The position numbers and the translations under genes are program-made. This document shows, in pieces, positions 52,239 to 61,696 of a DNA stretch of 64,000 bases. A model generated the notes under the pieces. That model had not been told where the DNA came from. It saw nothing but the letters and a program-made list of their open reading frames with translations, and ran no database searches. The stretch's first letter is position 1, and each line of letters begins with the position of its first letter. Origin of the DNA: Aquimarina algicola (GTDB lineage Bacteria; Bacteroidota; Bacteroidia; Flavobacteriales; Flavobacteriaceae); contig NZ_VFWZ01000008.1 in the NCBI RefSeq assembly GCF_006443095.1, positions 62,001 through 126,000 on the forward strand. Reading direction: 5' to 3'.

Positions 52239-53576
52239 TTAATGTTGATGATCAGGGTTTCCTTCTCCTTCAGTTGTAAAGCCATTTTTGGCAATTCCTT
52301 TAACAGCATTTTCAAGTCTGATCGTATGTACGTGCTTTAAATCAGTTATCGAAAGTACTTTTATATCAGTACGGTTTGGAGCCAGTACGTAAAGGTATTG
52401 ATCAGAGCAAACCAATACAGGGCTTTCTTGCTCCTGTTGTTTTAGCTGAGCGATTTCTGAGTTTGCAAATTTGGAACTTGCGAGAGGAGAATCTGGGATA
52501 TCTGCCATTTCTACCACTCGCTCGGTAATTAAGGTACTCGTGTTTGCATCATATACCCTAATTTTATTGTCTTCTGTATGTAGTAAATAATATTCTCCAT
52601 GAAAGCTAAGCATGTCACTTTTTACATCACTTCCTTCATATAATAGATTCATGCTTTTCTTTTCTGGGTCTATGGCATAGATACCAATATTACTTGCTCT
52701 ACCATAAAATAATTTGCTATTAGCATGGCTTTTTAAAGTACCAATCCAATATCCTCTTTCGTTTCTTAAGTTATCATCTACATTAGGGATCAAGTCAATA
52801 TTGTCTTGGTTATCTACTATGATAATACCATCGGTAGAACCAAAGCCTCCATAACTACCGTTATTAGCACTTCCATGAATTCCTTCTACTAAAACTCCTC
52901 CGTTATTGTCTATCACAGCACCTTCGCTAGTTACATATTTAACCATCTGTGGTCCCCATTCATATCCTGCTGGTGGAGTATCACTCTGGAAGGTTACAGC
53001 AAATTTTCCATTGTTTAATGCAATCCCTACACCATGGTGCCCTTTTGTATTTTCTAATTGCATAGTTTTTGGTGTATAAGCAGGTAATTCCAGACCATCT
53101 TCCTCCACATAGGTAATAGAACCGTCTCCGTCATTAAAAATGACCATATTTCCATTTACACTGGTAAAGTGTGTTGGAACGGCAGTTTCTAATGTTAAAT
53201 CTAGCCATCTGACTTGTTGTTGGTGTCCATGGTCTGTATGATTAATCACTCCGGTGTCAAAAAATAGCACTTTATTCTCACCTCGGTTTACGACGGTAAG
53301 ATATCTTCCAGAATTGGTAGGATAATAGCGAGCATCCTGAGGCATGCCTGTTTCAACAGAGCCTATCATTTCTTCTTTTGCAGCCTGCATCACTTCAATT
53401 TTATCTTCTCTGATCAAAGAAAGTCGAACCCATTCATCTTCAAGATCTGAAAATGTAACTGGTTCCTCCCCGTTTCCTACATCTGGATTAGAAGTAGCAT
53501 CATCATCGCTACTACAACTGATGATCAAAGTTGTTATAAATAATAAAGTAGTGAGTTTTAAAATTGATTGTTTCAT
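52239..53576 (-). CDS. AztD-like zinc-metallochaperone lipoprotein
   Basis: 445 residues. Lipobox LIISC (Cys21). A seven-bladed beta-propeller pattern with a His-rich loop INHTDHGHQQQ (His113, 116, 118) after VLFFDTGV, HFTSVNGNMVIFNDGDG, GHHGVGIALNNGKFAVTF with His180-181, and a NPDHQH tail. AztD, a periplasmic zinc chaperone of proteobacterial ABC importers, has the same FFDGDG and HHGV blocks and mobile His loop; I recognise it from memory. It follows the DUF4625 lipoprotein and TonB receptor genes: a zinc-uptake module. Confidence 0.72.
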   Translation of the reverse strand: MKQSILKLTTLLFITTLIISCSSDDDATSNPDVGNGEEPVTFSDLEDEWVRLSLIREDKIEVMQAAKEEMIGSVETGMPQDARYYPTNSGRYLTVVNRGENKVLFFDTGVINHTDHGHQQQVRWLDLTLETAVPTHFTSVNGNMVIFNDGDGSITYVEEDGLELPAYTPKTMQLENTKGHHGVGIALNNGKFAVTFQSDTPPAGYEWGPQMVKYVTSEGAVIDNNGGVLVEGIHGSANNGSYGGFGSTDGIIIVDNQDNIDLIPNVDDNLRNERGYWIGTLKSHANSKLFYGRASNIGIYAIDPEKKSMNLLYEGSDVKSDMLSFHGEYYLLHTEDNKIRVYDANTSTLITERVVEMADIPDSPLASSKFANSEIAQLKQQEQESPVLVCSDQYLYVLAPNRTDIKVLSITDLKHVHTIRLENAVKGIAKNGFTTEGEGNPDHQH

Positions 53577-53589
53577 TGTTTTATTTAAT

Positions 53590-54495
53590 TTAGTTAATAG
53601 GTAATTTATTTACAGTAATATTTCCGTTGGTGTCTTCTGCCCAAATCACCAATAGATTTCCTTGAAGGTTAGAGAATAGTTCGGTATTGTCATTGAGCAA
53701 ACTTCCTAAATCGAGTTGTTGCAGATCAGGTAATGCTTGCCCTTCATTAGGTCTAAACTGATGAGGCCAATTAGAAGAACCCCAGATCCATTCTTTAAGT
53801 ATGTTTCCTTCTTGGCTAGGATTGTCCATATTAGGTTCTTCTATATAGATCCATAAAAAAGTAATATCCGAAGAGGCAGAATGCGATTGATTTCTTACTA
53901 TGCTTCCTGATATTTTTCTTCCTGATATGTCTACATCTGATACATTTATTTGTGGCGCATAAGATCTATTGATGTATATCGTTGTATGGTATGTAGAATT
54001 GTCTTGATATCTGGTTTGGTTGCCATCTACATCTGTAGCTTGTATCGAAAAATGATAAGGACCGGCAATAATTAGATCATCAGTATTGATTTCGGAATTA
54101 CGGTCATCCAAATAGATGTTTTTTCCTTCATCAGATGTTCTTGTGAATTGTTTTGCATTTTGGATCTCTTCGCTTTTAATAAGTTCATAAAAACTAAACA
54201 GTTTGAATTTTGAATTTTTAGTGCGTAGTAATTTTCCGTGTGTGTGCCCGTCAAAACCGTTGTGAGATTCGACTTTAATTTCCTGTATGCCGCTATCATC
54301 TTCTACGGTAAAAGCTAAAGGAATTTCGGTATCCGTATTGGCTGTGGTTATAAAATGACCAGGTTGGATCACCGAGAGATTGTCATTGGCTCTGATTTTG
54401 GGAATAGATAAATCTGTACCTCCTTCATCATCATCTCCTAAACAGGAAATCATAAATAAGAAGCCAAACATCCATAATAATTTGTGTGGTTTCAT
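53590..54495 (-). CDS. DUF4625-type lipoprotein
   Basis: 301 residues. Lipobox FMISC (Cys18), then a DUF4625-like domain: LAFTVEDDSGIQEIKVESHN, FDGHTHGKLL with a possible metal site (His78, 84, 86), and a second beta-rich half with IYIEEPNMDNPSQEGNI. It lies between the TonB receptor gene and the AztD-like gene, 13 bp before the latter. Inference: an outer-membrane lipoprotein partner of the receptor that may hold zinc. Confidence 0.75.
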   Translation of the reverse strand: MKPHKLLWMFGFLFMISCLGDDDEGGTDLSIPKIRANDNLSVIQPGHFITTANTDTEIPLAFTVEDDSGIQEIKVESHNGFDGHTHGKLLRTKNSKFKLFSFYELIKSEEIQNAKQFTRTSDEGKNIYLDDRNSEINTDDLIIAGPYHFSIQATDVDGNQTRYQDNSTYHTTIYINRSYAPQINVSDVDISGRKISGSIVRNQSHSASSDITFLWIYIEEPNMDNPSQEGNILKEWIWGSSNWPHQFRPNEGQALPDLQQLDLGSLLNDNTELFSNLQGNLLVIWAEDTNGNITVNKLPIN

Positions 54496-54557
54496 TTGTT
54501 TTTTGTTTTTAATTTAACTTAGGTTTTTGATGAGATTTGTTTGTAAAGATTATTGAG

Positions 54558-56945
54558 TTAGAATTTGATAGGTATTTGTGCCGAAAGTGTAATATTTCTA
54601 CCGGGTTCGGGTAAATTGATCAATCGATATCTACTGATATGGTTAAAATATTCTACATCGAATACATTATTGACAGTTAGTTTGCATCGTATAGGTTGTG
54701 ATTTTATATGTACATTAAACCCTAAACCTGCATCGATGATAAAACTATCTTGTGTAATACTTTCGTTTCGATCTATTTGATCTTGTTCAAAATTATATCT
54801 CCCTGAAATGAATATGTATTCTTCATCAAATGTTTTTGAAGTGTTCAAAAAACGATTAAATTCAACGCTCGTAAGTACAGAAGGTGCAGGAGTAAGTGGT
54901 AATGGTAATCTGGTATCTCTATTGATATTTTGAACAAAATCTACTACAATATCAGTTTTAAGATGAAATGGAAACTGATGACTGGCTGCGATTTCAAAAC
55001 CATTAAAAATAGCATCATTTTGTTGATATTGCCACATTGTTCCGCCAGATGCAAGAAAAGAAAAATTACCTGTCGGCGACAAATAAATATAATCCTGATA
55101 AATGGCATAAAATGCGGATAACTCCAGATATGTGTTTTCTGATTGATGCAGATACGTAAAATCGGCCTGATATCCTTTTTCTATTTGAAGATTTTGATCT
55201 CCTATTTCATGCCTGAAATTACCATGATGAACTCCATTACTTGATAATTCTATCGCAGTTGGAAATCTAAAACTATTACCAAGGTTAAGTTTTAGGTGAT
55301 TTTCTTTATTTACTTTATAAACGACTCCTGCGGCTCCACTTATATTATTAAAGTTTCTATCAAATTCTGGTGTTCGTTCCATAAACTCTCCCGTAGGTTG
55401 AAGCGTTCCTCTATCGTAGATAGGCTGTAAGTGTCTTTGAATATCATGCGTTCCATAATCATATCTGATTCCTGCATTTACTGTCCAATCGTCATTAATA
55501 TGCAAGAGTTGATAATGATAAAACCCTGCTTGAAAACTATCAAAAACGGGCAGTAGATATTCGAACCCATCTTTATCATTTTCCATATACTGAAATTGCG
55601 AACCAAACAAGATTCTATGATTTGTATTAGGATTTATTTCATATTTGACATTAGCGGTGTAAGTATCCAGATATAGTCCTAATGCCAGATTAGAGGATAC
55701 TTGATTTGCAGCGATGCCATGTGCTCCCGGAAAAGATAATTCTTCGCGTATATTATGTTGATATCCAAGATCAATTTCTAATTTTTGGGTTCCTAAATTG
55801 AGGGTTGTATTACTGGTAATCATATGATGTTGATTTTCCTGACGAGGGAAATCAATATTTCTAAAATCACCATTATGTTGTAAATTATAAGATCTTGGTA
55901 AACCTATAGCACCAGTAAAAATTCCAGCTTTTTGATTAAAACTAGTAAACTTCAAATGAGTCTTAAAACGTTCTGATGTATACCCTAGTGAGGCACTGAA
56001 ATGGATTTCATTACCAGCTGTATTCTTCAGCCGATTATCAAAAATCGGTAAATTAAAGCCTGCGTACTCAAACTGGTCTGCCGGTACAGTATAATCCCCA
56101 TAATCCTGATAAGTGATTCTGGCTCCATAAAACCATTTGTTTTGGCGGCCTTTCCAATCCAAAGAATTAGAAATTGCACGGTTATTACTTTGATATACTG
56201 AGTTTAAGCTTATGGTGTTTCCACTTTCTGATAAAGGGCTATTATCTTTAATATTGATAACGCCTCCTATCCCGTCGGATCCAAAAAGTAAAGAAGCTGG
56301 TCCTTTAATTATTTCAACATTTTCTACGTCAAAAGGATCGATTTCTAAGCCATGATCTGCTCCCCATTGTTGTCCTTCTTGTTTAATACCTCTATTAGTA
56401 ACAAGAATACGATTAAATCCCATCCCTCTAATCATAGGTTTGGCGATCCCTACACCTAGATTCATTGTGTTCAAGCCAGGTAACGCTTCTAGCGCATCTG
56501 CAAACGTCGACATGTTACTTTTTGCAATAAAGTCTTTGTTTATGGTGATCACAGATTGAGAATTGTCGGTTATATTTTCGAACCCTCTTGGTTGTAATAA
56601 AATCACTTCTTCTAGATCTGTTACTGCTTCTTTGAGTATGATATTTATAGAAGATATATCCTTGTAATCAGATATATCTACACGTTCTTTCAAAAAAGCA
56701 ATATGATTTACTTCTAAAAAAGTAAGTGTATCTTTTTTTGTAAAAGCAAAACTGTAAAATCCTTTATCATTTGAGATCGTTGATTTTTTTGACGGATATA
56801 AAGTGATCACCGCACCTTCTAAAGGTGCATTCTTTCTATCAAAAATGTAACCTGAAATCGTCTGAGAATGCATAGTAAAACAAAAACTGAATGTAATAGC
56901 AATCTGTGTTATACAGAAAAGAGTATAAGATCTGGTGTTTGGCAT
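54558..56945 (-). CDS. TonB-dependent receptor, probably for zinc
   Basis: 795 residues. Signal peptide, an N-terminal carboxypeptidase-regulatory-like domain (about 27-110: GYIFDRKNAPLEGAVITLYP), the plug with GLNTMNLGVGIAKPMIRGMG and EIIKGPASLLFGSDGIGGVI, and a 22-strand barrel ending in ISAQIPIKF-like aromatic termini (LSAQIPIKF). First gene of the receptor - DUF4625 - AztD-like operon. Function as a zinc receptor is inferred from its partners; ZnuD-type His clusters are not obvious. Confidence 0.85.
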   Translation of the reverse strand: MPNTRSYTLFCITQIAITFSFCFTMHSQTISGYIFDRKNAPLEGAVITLYPSKKSTISNDKGFYSFAFTKKDTLTFLEVNHIAFLKERVDISDYKDISSINIILKEAVTDLEEVILLQPRGFENITDNSQSVITINKDFIAKSNMSTFADALEALPGLNTMNLGVGIAKPMIRGMGFNRILVTNRGIKQEGQQWGADHGLEIDPFDVENVEIIKGPASLLFGSDGIGGVINIKDNSPLSESGNTISLNSVYQSNNRAISNSLDWKGRQNKWFYGARITYQDYGDYTVPADQFEYAGFNLPIFDNRLKNTAGNEIHFSASLGYTSERFKTHLKFTSFNQKAGIFTGAIGLPRSYNLQHNGDFRNIDFPRQENQHHMITSNTTLNLGTQKLEIDLGYQHNIREELSFPGAHGIAANQVSSNLALGLYLDTYTANVKYEINPNTNHRILFGSQFQYMENDKDGFEYLLPVFDSFQAGFYHYQLLHINDDWTVNAGIRYDYGTHDIQRHLQPIYDRGTLQPTGEFMERTPEFDRNFNNISGAAGVVYKVNKENHLKLNLGNSFRFPTAIELSSNGVHHGNFRHEIGDQNLQIEKGYQADFTYLHQSENTYLELSAFYAIYQDYIYLSPTGNFSFLASGGTMWQYQQNDAIFNGFEIAASHQFPFHLKTDIVVDFVQNINRDTRLPLPLTPAPSVLTSVEFNRFLNTSKTFDEEYIFISGRYNFEQDQIDRNESITQDSFIIDAGLGFNVHIKSQPIRCKLTVNNVFDVEYFNHISRYRLINLPEPGRNITLSAQIPIKF

Positions 56946-57246
56946 ACAACCAATGATTTTATTTATTGAAGAAACCTAGAGTTTCTTTTAAGGGTTGTTA
57001 TTTGTTAGATAGTAAAAGGTATAGAGATACTATTAAATATTATATTTTGACTCACTCGTGTATACTTGTAACAAGAATTAAAAAAACTAAGTCGTGATAT
57101 AATTTTAGCGTTAGCAATAGTATAGAAAAGAAGATACTATTTTGAGAATTTAGGCACTAGTTACCGTGTGTTTTTATTTAAATACTTGTAAAAAACACTT
57201 GAAAAAATGATATAAAAATGCAATATTTTCAAAAAAATAGTCCTCT
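56946..57246. other. 301-bp spacer upstream of the TonB receptor gene
   Basis: AT-rich, no open frame. It holds a half-match to the Zur-like site (AAAATGCAA at 57214-57222) but no second half. It presumably contains the operon promoter. Confidence 0.4.
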
Positions 57247-57567
57247 TTAAAAAGAATTTAAAGGTGGAGGTTTATTAAAAACGTAATCATAAAGCAAAGG
57301 CTTTTTGAAAACCTCATTAAAAAATGTAGTTTTTTCTAGAGTTTCTGGGTAAGAAACAGAAATAATTTGAAACTCTTGATCATATTCGTGAGGAGAAAAT
57401 GGATTGTTTTTTTCATTCTGATAAATAAACTCACAATGTTGACAATCTTCAATGTCTTCCTCTAGAGAATGTGTAAATGCATGAATATTTACCACTCTTA
57501 GTAAAGTGAATACTGAGAGCAGAAAAAAGGTTAAAACAAACTTGCTTTTATTCCTTTTGCCATTCAT
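57247..57567 (-). CDS. Small exported Cys/His protein (paralogue of 44583)
   Basis: 106 residues. A basic start and hydrophobic helix FVLTFFLLSVFTLLRVVNIH, then AFTHSLEEDIEDCQHCEFIY with CxxC and His, and a C-terminal NKPPPLNSF. It shares the LLRVV..HAF.H / C..CE / NKPPP pattern with the protein at 44583, and is placed just before the TonB operon. A member of a small periplasmic family, perhaps metal-binding. Confidence 0.6.
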   Translation of the reverse strand: MNGKRNKSKFVLTFFLLSVFTLLRVVNIHAFTHSLEEDIEDCQHCEFIYQNEKNNPFSPHEYDQEFQIISVSYPETLEKTTFFNEVFKKPLLYDYVFNKPPPLNSF

Positions 57568-57715
57568 GTCGCGAAAATATTGAAATGCTTACAATCCTAT
57601 TTGTTAATTAACAATTCTTTTAGTGTTCTCTTGGTTTTATCTCATTAGCGAATATGACTTTTTAAGGTTCTACGACTAAAAAAGTTTGAATGTTGAGGAT
57701 CAAGAATTATTGCAT

Positions 57716-57755
57716 AAGAGGCTAACATTGTAAAATATTAGCCTCTTGTGTTTGT
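57716..57755. terminator. Hairpin between GH5 remnant and small gene
   Basis: AAGAGGCTAA (57716-57725) and TTAGCCTCTT (57738-57747) form a 10-bp stem with a 12-nt loop; GTGTTTGTTTTG follows on the + strand. Its location just past the GH5 stop suggests a terminator, though the T-run is on the + side. Confidence 0.5.
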
Positions 57756-57778
57756 TTTGTGAATGAATTAAATCGTGA

Positions 57779-58830
57779 TCACCATTTTTTAATGATCTCT
57801 TTTACAAATTCGCCAGTAGGCGTTAATTTGTTTGTTTCTAAGCCATTGATACCTTGACCGGACTGTACTATAGAAGATCCTTCATTTTTATCACTTACAC
57901 TCCAATTGGCATGGCTCAATTTATTATCCTTAATAAATTTCATCCATTTATTGGTTTCTGCCTGATTAGCATTGCCATTACCATCTGCATTGGTCGCTCC
58001 CCATTCTGTTACAAAAAGAGCGATACCTTTGTCGAGGGCTGTTTTAGCTTTATCCCTTAAATTATCATTATGAGTGCCAGCATAAAAATGTAGTGTATAT
58101 GCTATGTTTTTTTCACTAATAGGATCATTTGCAGCTTCATCAACATTTTGGGAGTAAAAAGGAGTTCCAACAACAATTAAGTTGTCTGAATTTTTTCGGA
58201 TAGCATTGATGACTGGTTTAGCATAATTTTTTATCGTTGACCATGACTGACCAATAGGCTCATTATATATTTCAAAAATTACATTAGCTTTCTTGCCATG
58301 TGCTTTTGCCATCTTCTCAAAGAATTTGGTGGCCTCTGTAGTATATTTTTCTGCTTCGTGAGTATGAAAATCTATAATCACATACACTCCTTTATTCACT
58401 GCTGCATCCACGACTGCATTCACTTTTGCTTCTTGTTGATTAGGACTGTCGATATATCCTCTTCCTCCATCCCAGCTTTCTTTTACACCCATAGCTATAC
58501 GAATGATAGAACTATTCCAATTATCGACCAAAGCATTTACACTTTCTTTAGTATAAAAATCGGTAACATCATTAGCATTACTCCAAAACAGACTGTTTCC
58601 AGCTAGACTGACAGCTTTATTTTTTTATTGACAATTTTATTTCCTTGCACTTTCAGACGGCTATGAATATTAACTATATTTTTACCTCCTTTTGTATGTA
58701 ATTGTTCATCGATACCCTTTGGTTGATCGGTAGGCTGATCTGCTTCAAAAGTTTCTTCATTATCGCAACTGGTAAAGCAGAAAATACTGGCTAAAACCAA
58801 AATCAAAAATTGAATTTTAAATCGTTTCAT
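57779..58830 (-). pseudogene. GH5 endoglucanase lipoprotein, frameshifted in A7 run
   Basis: Two frames of one gene. The first (58830 to 58603) has lipobox FTSC, an acidic spacer and the usual GH5 entry RLKVQGNKIVNKK. The second, continuing in another frame as KAVSLAGNSLFWSNANDVTD, runs through the GH5 barrel: IIRIAMGVKESWDGG, VIIDFHTHEAEKY, acid/base FEIYNEPIGQSW and nucleophile LFVTEWGAT, to a stop at 57779. The break lies in seven A (minus strand; 58620-58626); one more A would restore the frame (NKKNKAVSL). Substrate likely cellulose or a beta-1,4-glucan. Confidence 0.85.
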
Positions 58831-59160
58831 TGTTTTAAATTTTTGTGTTAAATATTATATTGATTAATACTCCGAAGCTATCTAAAAAAAACAAGTGATA
58901 TATAGAATATATGGTACACAAAATGGTTACAAAACACTATTTTGATGTATACAATTTGTTTACAAATAAAGAATAGTAATACCCACTATATTTTAATATG
59001 GAATAGATTACATTGAGGTGCTAATATTTGATTTATTGTCTTTTGAGAATTCTCTACATATCTGGATAGAAGATAATAGACATATCCAGTAAACTTTAAT
59101 TCTTTTTATTGAAAACAATTATTTAAATAAGGTATTATTACTTTTATATTCAGAAAATAC
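58831..59160. other. 330-bp spacer, nothing recognised
   Basis: AT-rich divergent region between the GH5 remnant and the gene at 59209. A loose inverted repeat (CTGGATA...TATCCAG, near 59060-59100) is the only structure seen. Confidence 0.4.
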
Positions 59161-59208
59161 ATGATGTATTTATTGTGTGTAAATATGCATGTTGTAAGGA
59201 AAAATAAA

Positions 59209-59874
59209 ATGTCTATCCAAAAATTCGGCCAATACCTTTTAGAAATAGAATCACCTAAAATAGGAGATGTGTTAACATTAGATGGAATTGATGGTTTTGA
59301 TGACCAAACATTATGGAATTTTAAAAGAGGAAATAAAATTCAATTTTTGATAAACCCAAACTCTTCAAAAGATTTGTTGACCCATGAATTCTTGATTACC
59401 GAGGTTCTGAAAGACACAAATAGTAATGATTGGGCAAATGTTAGAGTAAAAAAAGTAACTACAATAGGTGAGATTTTTAATAACAAGCCTTTGACGGGCG
59501 AAGATGATTTTCAAGCGCTTATAAAGTGGGTAGAAAAAATTTGGGATAAGAGTTGGGAAATGAAACAAAAAATTAAGAACTATATGTATCGCCCACCTCA
59601 TAATCACTTTCTTACTTTTAATGAATTACATCAAGTTGTTGATAAAACAAGAATAGAATTTGGAAGAAAAAATAGGGGGTTATCAAAGATATATGCCCAA
59701 GAGATGAATAATAAGTCAATACGAGTTTTGTCTGTAACAGATAATTGTCCTGAAAGTAGCTTCGTTTATGATATTGATAATGTTGAACATTATAAATCAG
59801 CAATCATAAAAATGAAAAAAAGAAATCAATGGGATGATGAAAATAAATTTTGGGAAAATATTATTTCATCTTAA
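59209..59874 (+). CDS. Hypothetical protein, about 221 residues
   Basis: The ATG at 59209 (MSIQKFGQYLLEIES) is preferred to 59161. Soluble, mixed alpha/beta: LTLDGIDGFDDQTLWNFKRG near the start, a TGEDDFQALIKWVEKIWDKS helix and a basic C-terminus. No motif recognised. Monocistronic between the spacer and an AraC gene. Confidence 0.55.
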   Translation: MSIQKFGQYLLEIESPKIGDVLTLDGIDGFDDQTLWNFKRGNKIQFLINPNSSKDLLTHEFLITEVLKDTNSNDWANVRVKKVTTIGEIFNNKPLTGEDDFQALIKWVEKIWDKSWEMKQKIKNYMYRPPHNHFLTFNELHQVVDKTRIEFGRKNRGLSKIYAQEMNNKSIRVLSVTDNCPESSFVYDIDNVEHYKSAIIKMKKRNQWDDENKFWENIISS

Positions 59875-59961
59875 AAAAAGAATTAAGAAATTGATAGTAT
59901 AACGGTTGTTATGCCTTAAATGGATATGATAACATGTAAATAACTTAATAAATTATATAAT

Positions 59962-60777
59962 TTGTTTTTAATCCATTCTAAATCAGTAGATCACTTTAGA
60001 AAAAACTACAGTGTGCCTTTTTATTCTATATTTTTATTAGAACAAGAAAGCGAATTTTCAGTCGATTTTGTAAAATACAAATCAAAAAAGTACTCGATAT
60101 TATTTTTATCTCCTTACCAGAATTTGAAATGGTTCAAAAGTTCTGCAGAAAGACTTAAACTGATACAGTTTCATGGAGATTTTTACTGTATAGAATATCA
60201 TAAAAAAGAAGTTGCTTGTAATGGATTATTATTCAATAATATTTATCTACTTCCTTTTATTGAGTTGAATACAATTACATTTGAAGAAATTGTAGGATTT
60301 ACAAAAAAAATGCAAATAGAATCAGAGTCCGAGAAACGATTTTCGGATTCGGTACTGAAATCATATTTACAACTAATATTGGCAATTTGTAGTAATGAAA
60401 AGGATTTACGATTTAATGATACAAAGATTCAACAATTTGATGATCCTTTGATTTTAAAATTCAAAGGATTATTAGAGACGTATTTTGTACAAGAAAGAAG
60501 CCCATCGTTTTATTCTGGTCAGTTAGCAATGACGAACTCTACATTTAGCAAAAAGATTAAAGCGCAATTTGGAAGAACACCTACTCAACTTATACAAGAA
60601 CGTGTAGTATTAGAAGCTAAGAAATTATTGCACCTTACTCATAAATCGATCAAAGAAGTGGCTTTTGAATTAAATTTTGATGATGAATTCTATTTTAGTA
60701 AATACTTCAAAAAAGAAGTTGGATTATCGCCAAGTCATTTTCGCGAAAAGGTAGGCATTTCTATTGCTGCAAAATAG
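59962..60777 (+). CDS. AraC-family transcriptional regulator
   Basis: 271 residues from a TTG start (59962). N-terminal ligand-type domain without membrane segments (FHGDFYCIEYHKKEVACNGL resembles Bacteroidota AraC sensors), C-terminal AraC HTH at about 165-265 (VAFELNFDDEFYFSKYFKKE, GLSPSHFREK). It lies 83 bp upstream of the DUF417 gene, its probable target, as RclR controls the DUF417 gene rclC in enterobacteria. Confidence 0.8.
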   Translation: MFLIHSKSVDHFRKNYSVPFYSIFLLEQESEFSVDFVKYKSKKYSILFLSPYQNLKWFKSSAERLKLIQFHGDFYCIEYHKKEVACNGLLFNNIYLLPFIELNTITFEEIVGFTKKMQIESESEKRFSDSVLKSYLQLILAICSNEKDLRFNDTKIQQFDDPLILKFKGLLETYFVQERSPSFYSGQLAMTNSTFSKKIKAQFGRTPTQLIQERVVLEAKKLLHLTHKSIKEVAFELNFDDEFYFSKYFKKEVGLSPSHFREKVGISIAAK

Positions 60778-60860
60778 TCTATGAGTTAACCAAAAATTTC
60801 CATTCCATACCTAGTCTTATTGGCATAATTTTGAGTATCAAAAATATATTCTAAAACATT

Positions 60861-61469
60861 ATGCAAAAAATATATCAAGTAGTTACATCGTATCAAAATA
60901 CTTTTATCAACTTTCTTAAAATAGCTGTTTTTATTGTTATGGCATGGATTGGTGGGTTAAAAGCATTTCAATATGAAGCGGATGGAATCGTTCCTTTTGT
61001 TACCAATAGCCCGTTTATGAGTTTTTTTTATAACAACTCAGGAAAAACTGTAGTAAACAAAGAAGGAAAAACAATAGGAGAGTACATACTTTATAAAAAC
61101 CCGGAGGGTAAAATTGTGCAACATAATATTGATTGGCATAAAGAAAATGGAACTTATGTGTTTTCGTATGTACTAGGGAGTGTTATTGTGTGTATAGGCA
61201 TTCTTGTAGTATTGGGAATCTGGTTTCCGAAAATAGGCTTTTGGGGTGGTCTTTTTACGTTTGTAATGTCTGTGGTAACACTTTCTTTTTTAATTACGAC
61301 CCCAGAGGTTTATGTTCCCAACTTAGGAGGAGATTTTGCTACGCCTAATCATGGATTTCCGTATTTATCAGGAGCGGGTCGTCTGGTTTTAAAAGATGTG
61401 ATCATGATGTCAGGAGGGTTGATAATAGTATCGGATTGCGCAAAGAAAATACTACAGAAATATGCTTAA
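60861..61469 (+). CDS. DUF417 (YkgB/RclC-like) membrane protein
   Basis: 202 residues with four hydrophobic helices. VFIVMAWIGGLKAFQYEADG then IVPFVTNSPFMSFFY is the family's signature entry. A polar insertion (VVNKEGKTIGEYILYKN and following) separates helix 1 from the others, and GGLFTFVMSVVTLSFLITTP closes the pattern. In E. coli the relative RclC belongs to a reactive-chlorine-response operon; a similar stress role here is inferred from the AraC neighbour. Confidence 0.82.
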   Translation: MQKIYQVVTSYQNTFINFLKIAVFIVMAWIGGLKAFQYEADGIVPFVTNSPFMSFFYNNSGKTVVNKEGKTIGEYILYKNPEGKIVQHNIDWHKENGTYVFSYVLGSVIVCIGILVVLGIWFPKIGFWGGLFTFVMSVVTLSFLITTPEVYVPNLGGDFATPNHGFPYLSGAGRLVLKDVIMMSGGLIIVSDCAKKILQKYA

Positions 61470-61696
61470 TGGGTTACTTGAGAATTTCTGGCGACTATTT
61501 TTCTTAACTATTAAAATTAAGCCAGAAGATGTCAAGTCTTTACATGCGAAGATACATGTGAGGTTAAAGTTTAGTATTATGTTATTTTGAGTGTCAAAAA
61601 ACAAAATATATAAAAGTTTGATTTTATCTCAGACTTAAAATATATCTCCTTTTTGGTATATTGTATGCATACATAAATTTGTTACAACGCAATAAA

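Noticed and set aside
57214..57222. Fourth Zur box upstream of the TonB receptor
   Set aside because: Only one half-site (AAAATGCAA) is present; the other half does not match.
57779..58830. Programmed ribosomal frameshift in the GH5 gene
   Set aside because: No stimulatory structure or slippery heptamer followed by a pseudoknot is evident; a plain indel in the A7 run or a sequencing error is simpler, although slippage is not excluded.
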